Positions 15,212-20,358 of a DNA stretch of 22,135 nt are shown in pieces; the stretch's first letter is position 1, and each line of letters begins with the position of its first letter. The stretch comes from Candidatus Altarchaeota archaeon (GTDB lineage Archaea; Altiarchaeota; Altiarchaeia; IMC4; SCGC-AAA252-I15). The position numbers were made by a program, and so were the translations under genes. Location: positions 1-22,135 of the forward strand of contig JAHIYG010000143.1 in NCBI GenBank assembly GCA_018815265.1. The letters run 5' to 3'. The notes beneath the pieces were generated by a model. The model did not search any database and was not told where the DNA came from. It worked only from the letters and a program-made list of their open reading frames with translations.

Positions 15212-15991
15212 TTAAAAAACCGTTTTTACAGCAGCCAATACAGGGATTAAACCGAATATTATGCAGAATATGTCGAAGCGAATTTTTCTAGACATAGAAA
15301 GCAAAACCTCCATCAATGCATAACCTGCCACAAACGAAGCCGTCACCCCTATTAATCCCGCAACCAATCCGATATTGGGGGCTCCGTCAGTAATCAACTC
15401 CAGAAAGACAGCGCCTACGACTGCGGGGACACTCATTAGGAAACTCAACTTCAAGGCTTCAGTCTGGTTTAACTTGTTCAAAGCCAGTGCAGCGACTGTG
15501 ACCCCGCTTCTGGATATCCCAGGCAGTATGCTGAACCCCTGAATTAACCCAACTGTGATTTCCTCCCATATTGTCAAATCCTTTAGCTTACCTCTGCCAA
15601 AACCCCTTCTGTGCAACTGATGCAAAACAACTCCAGTAACTATCAAAGACAAACCAACCAAACCATTAACAAAGACTCCATCGAAGCCGTACAAAAAAGA
15701 CTTTAACAAAAAATACAAAAACAATCCAGTAACTCCAGTTGCCGCACTAGACACTAGCAAAAACCTAAGAAGCCGTTTATCATTCAATAAACCAATCCAT
15801 GTTTTCCTATACTTCACCAACACAGCGGCACTTGTGCCTAAGTGCATGTATATCCCGAGGGAAAACGCCGTTACAGGGTCTAAGCCGGCATAGTCAAGAA
15901 GATAAATCATCGATTGACCGCTGGAACTAATGGGCAGCCACTCAAAAAAACCCTGCATCAAACCCAGGACTAAAACACTAAATAACTCCAT
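15212..15991 (-). CDS. uppP: Undecaprenyl/polyprenyl diphosphatase (UppP/BacA family)
   Basis: Integral membrane phosphatase of 259 residues that removes a phosphate from a C55-type or dolichol-type diphosphate carrier so the carrier can be reused in cell-surface glycan synthesis. Both BacA signatures are intact: MQGFFEWLPISSSGQ (12-26, catalytic Glu17) and LPGISRSGVTVAALAL (156-171, Arg161). The conserved His in YMHLGTSAAV (His50) is also present. About seven to eight hydrophobic segments are visible, as expected. The ATG at 15991 is preferred over the TTG two codons earlier because the family opens this way. In archaea the substrate is probably a dolichyl-type carrier used in glycosylation. 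First gene of a three-gene unit; divergent from tRNA-Lys. Confidence 0.93.
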   Translation of the reverse strand: MELFSVLVLGLMQGFFEWLPISSSGQSMIYLLDYAGLDPVTAFSLGIYMHLGTSAAVLVKYRKTWIGLLNDKRLLRFLLVSSAATGVTGLFLYFLLKSFLYGFDGVFVNGLVGLSLIVTGVVLHQLHRRGFGRGKLKDLTIWEEITVGLIQGFSILPGISRSGVTVAALALNKLNQTEALKLSFLMSVPAVVGAVFLELITDGAPNIGLVAGLIGVTASFVAGYALMEVLLSMSRKIRFDIFCIIFGLIPVLAAVKTVF

Positions 15992-16043
15992 AAACAACCT
16001 ATTTATAGGAAACCACCCTATAAACTAAGACGTTTTGCTTCTA
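15992..16043. promoter_or_regulatory. Shared TATA-like site between uppP and tRNA-Lys
   Basis: The sequence CCCTATAAAC (16016-16025) reads as a TATA box in both directions. On the plus strand it lies about 22-28 bp before the tRNA 5' end. On the minus strand, as GTTTATAGGG, it lies about 26-30 bp before the uppP start, predicting a near-leaderless mRNA. A second box, TTTATAG at 16002-16008, is too close to uppP to serve it. Positions are by eye. Confidence 0.5.
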
Positions 16044-16117
16044 GGGCTCATAGCTCAGTCTGGTAGAGCGCTCGGCTTTTAACCGAGATGCCGCGGGTTC
16101 GAACCCCGTTGAGCCCG
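16044..16117 (+). tRNA. tRNA-Lys (anticodon TTT)
   Basis: A complete 74-base tRNA folds by hand. The acceptor stem GGGCTCA (16044-16050) pairs with TGAGCCC (16110-16116), with discriminator G at 16117. The D arm is TAGCTCAGTCTGGTAGAGC. The anticodon stem CTCGG/CCGAG encloses the loop CTTTTAA with anticodon TTT (lysine). The T arm is CGGGTTCGAACCCCG. There is no intron and CCA is not encoded, as is usual in archaea. It faces away from uppP. tRNA genes like this one are common integration sites, and an integrase-like remnant lies downstream. Confidence 0.97.
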
Positions 16118-16213
16118 TAACCCCAATGGTTCTAACCCATTGGTTTAAATTAACGGATTCTAGGATAACTTACGCTGGAATGGTTCGTACCCTGTGGCTA
16201 GGGAGTACGAACA
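16118..16213. repeat. Two inverted repeats and a T-arm-like copy after the tRNA
   Basis: Directly after the tRNA there are two hairpins. The first is CCAATGG (16123-16129) with CCATTGG (16137-16143). The second is GTTCGTAC (16183-16190) with GTACGAAC (16205-16212), with an inner CCT/AGG pair. The second begins with GGTTCGTACCCTGT (16182-16195), which matches the tRNA T-arm segment GGTTCGAACCCCGT (16096-16109) at 12 of 14 positions. This could be a decayed attachment-site duplication or coincidence. GGGAG at 16201-16205, inside the second hairpin, could serve as ribosome site for the ORF starting at 16214. Confidence 0.55.
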
Positions 16214-16426
16214 ATGAAACAGTTAAACGGAAATACCCCCGATATACACGGAATAGTTAAACGACACGGCCGAAGCCGTGAACGACTGGAAGCCGACGAA
16301 CGCATAAACCTCCATAACAGAAAACTTATTCTAGGGTATTGCGACTACCAACGTAGACAACAATTAAGCATACACTCCACCGACAAGGTATTAATAACCC
16401 TAGCTAGGGCAATCTCAAAGAGATAA
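16214..16426 (+). pseudogene. Truncated integrase-like protein (N-terminal core-binding domain only)
   Basis: An open frame of 70 residues resembling only the N-terminal SAM-like (core-binding) part of archaeal tyrosine integrases. The pattern DIHGIVKRHGR, then INLHNRKLILGYCDYQRRQQLS followed by a helix with LITLARAIS recalls the NrxLIlxFxDY...GLS...KYLxxLrxlA theme of those enzymes, from memory. Full-length integrases exceed 300 residues; here a stop comes at 16426. In another frame the reading continues as ISWLTVQTAKSPQDLKVM before a stop near 16480, which fits the next integrase segment, suggesting a frameshift around 16405-16425. No catalytic Arg/His/Tyr part follows before the next gene. 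Position 97 bases after a tRNA fits a decayed tRNA-targeting element. It might instead be a small intact DNA-binding protein. Confidence 0.5.
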
Positions 16427-16581
16427 GCTGGCTAACAGTCCAAACCGCAAAATCCCCACAAGACTTAAAGGTCATGTAGGACGCTGCAAACTTCGTTCGC
16501 TCGCGTCGGTTTACGCTTTCCCCCATTAAGGGGTTACGCTTAATATTTTCCTTTTTATATTTATTCTTCCCTTTTTTTTAT
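16427..16581. other. Non-coding stretch with hairpin between direct repeats, and promoter for the next gene
   Basis: No gene is seen here apart from the possible frameshifted integrase tail at 16429-16480. A hairpin CCCC-CATTAA-GGGG (16520-16533) is flanked on both sides by the direct repeat TTACGCTT (16511-16518 and 16534-16541). Downstream, TTTTTATAT (16552-16560) is centred about 26 bp before the ATG at 16582, and no ribosome site exists before that ATG, so the next gene is probably leaderless. The T-rich tract at 16547-16580 could also end transcription coming from the tRNA side. Confidence 0.55.
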
Positions 16582-17229
16582 ATGCCAGTTGTTGCGCCGG
16601 CGCCCAAACGCAAGGTTGGAGACCCCCTAACTGACTTGGAAGATGCAAGAGGGATAGGACTTAAGAAAGGCAAACAACCCACGGTTCAAGCACCTTCAAA
16701 TGGTGCCCCGCAAGAGGTGACACAACCTCCCATAGTCGAATCCATCGCACTTTCTACTGCAGAAATACAAACGACACCATTTGACAGCGTATCTATGGGC
16801 TGGTTTTTTACAGAACAGGAAAGACGCGCTATGACGGCGATGAAACACGCTTTTACAAGAGAAATTACTGCAAGAATGAGGGGAGCTGAAGAAGCCAAAA
16901 TAAACTTTGAAGGCGATCAAGGAGGCTTATACCTTAATTATGAGCCCGTTAGGGTATGTTCAAATAGTGTAGGTAGGGTTACAGAGGTGACAGGATTACA
17001 ATCTGGAGGGACAACAGGGACTGATTACTCAGGAAATATGTGGAACCGATTAAGTCAAATGCATATCTCCCCCCGTTGGTCGGATATCACAGGACGAGAC
17101 GACAACACAATGAAAGTAGCGGACATAGAACCAGTCTCAGAAAGACTAGCTAAACTAGCAATATATGGTCTAAAACAAGACCACAGAAACCAGCCAGTGA
17201 TTGATTACCTAGCAAACACCAGAGCCTAG
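16582..17229 (+). CDS. Orphan protein, unknown function
   Basis: A 215-residue protein that I do not recognise. The first 55 residues are rich in Pro, Lys and Gly and look disordered (MPVVAPAPKRKVGDPLTD). Residues about 65-215 look globular: MGWFFTEQERRAMTAMKHAF begins an amphipathic helix, a beta-like part with LYLNYEPVRVCSNSVGRVTEV follows, then Gly/Thr/Asn-rich loops and a final helix with ERLAKLAIYGLKQDH. There is no signal peptide, membrane helix or recognisable catalytic motif. Its start is set by a TATA box at the leaderless distance. It lies between an integrase remnant and a run of orphan genes, so horizontal origin is possible; base composition by eye is not strikingly different. 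Followed by a strong T-rich terminator. Confidence 0.75.
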   Translation: MPVVAPAPKRKVGDPLTDLEDARGIGLKKGKQPTVQAPSNGAPQEVTQPPIVESIALSTAEIQTTPFDSVSMGWFFTEQERRAMTAMKHAFTREITARMRGAEEAKINFEGDQGGLYLNYEPVRVCSNSVGRVTEVTGLQSGGTTGTDYSGNMWNRLSQMHISPRWSDITGRDDNTMKVADIEPVSERLAKLAIYGLKQDHRNQPVIDYLANTRA

Positions 17230-17235
17230 ACAAGG

Positions 17236-17556
17236 TTACTTGGTTTTTTTCTTTTTTTTCTTAATTTGCTTTTTTTCTTTTTTTAACAGTTTAAGGTAGA
17301 TTTTCTTTTTCACTGTGGCTCCTATTATTCCTAAAACAGCCCAAACCAATGTGTTGACAACTATCGACAAAGTTGAATTGGCCAGTATATTGTTGACTAA
17401 TATGAAGGTTATAGTGCTTGGCAGTGCTAGTCCAAAAAGCAGGTTTGAAGAACAAAATCCATGGGCTTGAGCTAAGCAGTCGAAGCCCGCTGAAGTCAAC
17501 AAACCATATAGTCCCCCTAAAGCAATGCCTGCAATTTTAAATTTGTCAAATTTCAT
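17236..17556 (-). CDS. Small three-helix membrane protein with poly-lysine tail
   Basis: A 106-residue membrane protein, family not recognised. Hydrophobic segments lie at about 7-25, 38-56 and 62-82. The C-terminal 22 residues are almost wholly basic (KLLKKEKKQIKKKKKKTK), so by the positive-inside rule the tail is cytoplasmic and the N-terminus outside. Two Cys (27, 35) between helices 1 and 2 could form a disulfide. It begins immediately after the stop of the CAP-domain gene (TAGATG), with AGGTG about 10 bases upstream as ribosome site, so the two are one transcript. The lysine tail is encoded by the same A/T tract that serves as terminator for the facing gene. Could be a partner of the CAP protein; unproven. 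Confidence 0.7.
   Translation of the reverse strand: MKFDKFKIAGIALGGLYGLLTSAGFDCLAQAHGFCSSNLLFGLALPSTITFILVNNILANSTLSIVVNTLVWAVLGIIGATVKKKIYLKLLKKEKKQIKKKKKKTK
17241..17284 (+). terminator. T-rich terminator of the orphan gene
   Basis: Starting 12 bases after the stop at 17229, the plus strand carries runs of 7, 8, 7 and 7 or more T separated by one to a few bases. This is the pattern at which archaeal RNA polymerase terminates. The same DNA on the minus strand is AAA/AAG codons for the lysine tail of the convergent membrane protein. Confidence 0.7.
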
Positions 17557-18159
17557 CTAACAAAACACCTGTGTAGCATAGATTTTGTCTTTGGAAATAA
17601 ATATGCCTACACCAGATGAAACAGCATTGGAATCCAATATATTCACGTAATCGCCACCGTTATCCACCCATCTTTCAACTATTTTTTCAGAGGGGAAATC
17701 AGAGATATCAACCACAATTATGTTCTCCTTCAAAGTGCTCAGGTTACATGTGAATCCAATATAATCTGCTCTGTCTTCAATACCTGCTCCATCAGGGCTG
17801 ACATGGCTGAAAAAATCCCTATTCCCCATATCTATGCTGTGGGACCTGGCGAGATAATCGAGTTTAGAATCCCTCGTGAGAGAATGCACACCCGACAAAT
17901 TCCTCTCCACATTAATCAGGTTAAAAAGGTTGTTTTCAATTGATTCAGGAACCAAAATAGTAGCTACAGACGGACTTTTTGCTTCGGGCGTGACATCATC
18001 AGTTACTCCGATGTATATGAGTATTAACGCACATATCAAAATATTGAATATCCAAAAATAACTTAAGTCAGGTTTGCGTTTCTTCACTTTTACAGGGGGT
18101 TCATCAACCTCGAATGGAAGGTCATTATAGTCCCACCCCGTAACGTCTTTTTCACTCAT
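17557..18159 (-). CDS. Membrane-anchored CAP/SCP-domain protein
   Basis: A 200-residue protein with a cytoplasmic N-terminus (about 1-32, with the basic patch VKVKKRKP), one membrane helix at about 33-51, and an extracellular CAP (SCP/PR1-like) domain from about 75 to the end. CAP features are FNLINVERNLSG, LDYLARSHSIDMGNRDFFSHVSPDG with His107 and His119, and LKENIIV with Glu145, the usual His/Glu cavity residues. It lacks an obvious catalytic serine or cysteine, as is normal for CAP, whose biochemical role in prokaryotes is poorly known. Only two Cys (138, 200) are present, fewer than in eukaryotic members. The ATG at 18159 has no ribosome site; eight T lie immediately before it. Precedes the three-helix membrane protein with no gap. 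Confidence 0.87.
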   Translation of the reverse strand: MSEKDVTGWDYNDLPFEVDEPPVKVKKRKPDLSYFWIFNILICALILIYIGVTDDVTPEAKSPSVATILVPESIENNLFNLINVERNLSGVHSLTRDSKLDYLARSHSIDMGNRDFFSHVSPDGAGIEDRADYIGFTCNLSTLKENIIVVDISDFPSEKIVERWVDNGGDYVNILDSNAVSSGVGIFISKDKIYATQVFC

Positions 18160-18175
18160 AAAAAAAACAAATGGG

Positions 18176-18280
18176 TTACTTATGTTTTTTCAAATAATGC
18201 TTTATCTCCTTTAACTCCCCAAAAATCAACAACAACGCTACGGCCTCCATAGCTGTGGTAATCTCAGCAAAACCAATCAT
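18176..18280 (-). CDS. 34-residue hydrophobic peptide with a perfect Shine-Dalgarno
   Basis: A very short gene found by direct reading. ATG at 18280, TAA at 18176. The protein begins MIGFAEITTAMEAVALLLIF and ends in a basic tail with several Lys and two His; a single membrane helix (about 3-20) with a cytoplasmic basic tail is the simplest reading. GGAGGTGAT, essentially the full anti-16S complement and the best ribosome site in this window, precedes the ATG. A TATA-like TATTTATTAA lies about 28-38 bp upstream of the ATG. The CAP gene begins 16 bases after its stop, so it may be the first cistron of that transcript. It could act as a small membrane regulator, a toxin-like peptide or a leader peptide; unknown. 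Confidence 0.65.
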   Translation of the reverse strand: MIGFAEITTAMEAVALLLIFGELKEIKHYLKKHK

Positions 18281-18366
18281 AAATCACCTCCTACTACACT
18301 ATTATTTTACATTAATAAATAGCCGCACCCTAAAGGGTGCGTTATACACCTGGTTAATCGCTTAAA
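18281..18366. promoter_or_regulatory. Divergent promoter region with an 18-base palindrome
   Basis: This is the gap between the 34-residue gene (minus) and the M3 peptidase (plus). It contains CGCACCC-TAAA-GGGTGCG (18324-18341), a perfect 7-bp inverted repeat with a 4-base centre, placed upstream of the minus-strand TATA-like box (about 18309-18319) and about 25 bp before the peptidase ATG. As DNA it could be an operator; as RNA it would be a short hairpin. No ribosome site is visible for the peptidase start (18367), whose box may be GTTATACAC (18341-18349). Confidence 0.5.
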
Positions 18367-20094
18367 ATGAGGAATACATGGGATTTAGATGAGATAATAA
18401 ATCCGGAAGGTATTGACGGAATCATTAGGAAACTCTCGCGTGAAGTTGATGACTTTCTAAAAATCAGGGAAAAACTAGATAAAGGACCGTCTAATGAAGA
18501 GTTCATGTCAATAATAACTCGTTTAGAAGACATGAATCTGGAATCTATGAGGGCTGCTGCATACTGTGGACTAAAGCTTTCAGAAAACACCCTAGATGAC
18601 CGGAGAACTGCATTAGAGACAAGGACCTCCGCGATACTTTCCCACCTAGGGAATAAAACACTTTTTTTTGATACCTGGTTCAAGGAGCTAAGCGACAAAA
18701 AAGTCAAGCAGTACATAAGATGTTCTGGAAAATACAGGTATATGTTGGAACGCAAAAGGGCAACCATGAAATACCAATTACCTGAAAATGAGGAGAAGAT
18801 AATAAATCTCAAAGATTTGAGCGGGCAAGAAACAATCTCTAGAATATATGATTTGACCGTGAACTCATTCAGATACAACTATGGGGGCCGCAAACAGACA
18901 TTATCTGAGATTGTTAAATACAGGTTCAGTACAAAAAGAGGGCAACGCAAAAAAGCATACGACCTAGTATTGGCTAAATACAAGGAAGACTCCAGCTTAT
19001 TCAGCGAACTATATAGAAGTACTGTCTTGGACTGGCGTCACGAATGCATGCAAATCAGGGGTTATCCATCTTCAATAGCGGTTAGGAACATTGCCAACGA
19101 CGTTGAAGACCAGGCAGTGAAGTCAATGCTTGAGTCAATAGAGAAAAACTCTCAACTGTTCAGAAAATACTTCAAAATGAAGAAGAAACTCTTAAACCTT
19201 GAGAAAATAGACAAATACGACCTATATGCAACGCCTAAACATAAAAAGGAGCAGAAGATACCATATGCAAAGGCTGTGAAAATGGTTTTGGACACATACA
19301 AAGAATTCAATGATAGGTTATATGAGCTGGCCAAACTATTCTATGAGTCAAACCACATAAACTATGCTCCAATGCATGGGAAACAATCAGGTGGATTCTG
19401 CATGAGCTACTCAAAAGACAAGAAACCATATGTTTTGGTCAACTATACCGGAACACTAGAAGACGTCTTCACACTCATACATGAAACAGGCCACGCAATA
19501 CATGCAATGCTTGCGGCAGACCAGACCCAATTCACCTACCATGCGACACTGCCGCTGTCTGAAACGGCGTCGGTGTTTTCTGAGATGCTCCTGGCACAGA
19601 AACTCATAAGGGAAACAGATGACAGAACGCGTATATACTCACGAATGCTAGATAACCAATACGCAACGGTCGTGAGGCAGGGCTACATAACACTTTTTGA
19701 GTTGGAAGCTCATAAACTAATCTCTGAAGGCGCATCCACGGAAGACTTGAATACTGCATATCTCAGAAACCTAAGACAACATCTGTCTCCAGAATTAAAA
19801 GTAGATGATGTATTCTCCACAGAATGGATGTGTATACCCCACATATTCCACAGTCCCTTCTACTGCTACGCATACTCGTTCGGAGAACTCCTTGTTCTCT
19901 CATTGTATCAAAGGTACCTGGCAGATGGTGATTTTCCACGCAAATACGTTGAAATACTATCATTGGGCGGTTCAATGAAGCCATCAGACATAATCAAGAA
20001 AGCAGGATTAAATCCCAATAACAAAAAAACATGGGATAATGGATTCAATATAATTGCAAAAGAGATAAAATCCCTAAACCCTCAATATAAATAG
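18367..20094 (+). CDS. pepF: M3-family oligoendopeptidase (PepF-like)
   Basis: Zinc metallopeptidase of 575 residues, predicted to degrade short peptides in the cytosol. The M3 active site is intact: IHETGHAIHAM with His372, Glu373 and His376, and the third zinc ligand Glu399 in LPLSETASVFSEMLL, 26 residues after the HExxH glutamate. Upstream is a long helical half with the conserved KQSGGFCMSYSKDKKPYVLVN approach strand, and downstream HIFHSPFYCYAYSFGEL, the substrate-binding Tyr/His region of oligoendopeptidase F. Length matches that family. There is no signal peptide. The ATG at 18367 is the first in frame after the intergenic palindrome. A small membrane protein gene follows by 18 bases. 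Confidence 0.94.
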   Translation: MRNTWDLDEIINPEGIDGIIRKLSREVDDFLKIREKLDKGPSNEEFMSIITRLEDMNLESMRAAAYCGLKLSENTLDDRRTALETRTSAILSHLGNKTLFFDTWFKELSDKKVKQYIRCSGKYRYMLERKRATMKYQLPENEEKIINLKDLSGQETISRIYDLTVNSFRYNYGGRKQTLSEIVKYRFSTKRGQRKKAYDLVLAKYKEDSSLFSELYRSTVLDWRHECMQIRGYPSSIAVRNIANDVEDQAVKSMLESIEKNSQLFRKYFKMKKKLLNLEKIDKYDLYATPKHKKEQKIPYAKAVKMVLDTYKEFNDRLYELAKLFYESNHINYAPMHGKQSGGFCMSYSKDKKPYVLVNYTGTLEDVFTLIHETGHAIHAMLAADQTQFTYHATLPLSETASVFSEMLLAQKLIRETDDRTRIYSRMLDNQYATVVRQGYITLFELEAHKLISEGASTEDLNTAYLRNLRQHLSPELKVDDVFSTEWMCIPHIFHSPFYCYAYSFGELLVLSLYQRYLADGDFPRKYVEILSLGGSMKPSDIIKKAGLNPNNKKTWDNGFNIIAKEIKSLNPQYK

Positions 20095-20112
20095 TTCCAT
20101 GAGTAAATTGTA

Positions 20113-20358
20113 ATGCATAACATGATACTTGTCAATGCATTAATCGGGGTCTTTGCAATACTCTGGGGTACTAAATATGTGTTTAGTTGGAGGATACAGA
20201 CGAAATCAGGTTATGCCAAGATAAAGTCTGACAGGAATGACATATCTAAAAAGAAATTCCTCACAAATGAGGAGATATTCGAACATAACTTCAACATGGT
20301 CCGTGGCACTATCCTGATTGTAGTGGGTGCAGTAGCTTTTTTCCTAGGACTGCGTTAG
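20113..20358 (+). CDS. Small two-helix membrane protein
   Basis: An 81-residue protein with hydrophobic segments at about 4-24 and 62-80 flanking a basic, hydrophilic loop (about 27-60). Family not recognised. The loop and the basic C-terminal arginine suggest both termini lie on the same side of the membrane. The start is the ATG at 20113; another in-frame ATG at 20122 is possible and no strong ribosome site favours either. It follows the M3 peptidase by 18 bases and may be co-transcribed. It converges on uvrC with a 15-bp overlap, so the last codons of both are shared in opposite strands. Confidence 0.65.
   Translation: MHNMILVNALIGVFAILWGTKYVFSWRIQTKSGYAKIKSDRNDISKKKFLTNEEIFEHNFNMVRGTILIVVGAVAFFLGLR

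Noticed and set aside
16044..16426. SSV-type split integrase (int-N fragment created by integration inside the gene)
   Set aside because: In that arrangement the attachment site should lie at the 3' end of the short fragment within the tRNA copy. Here the tRNA is upstream of the ORF, so a simple decayed integrase beside its target is the better reading.
17236..17300. Sequencing artefact or frameshift in the poly-A/T tract
   Set aside because: Homopolymer runs here are prone to error, but the reading on the minus strand stays open and ends in a stop right after the tail, and the terminator role explains the tract. A length error of the tail cannot be excluded.
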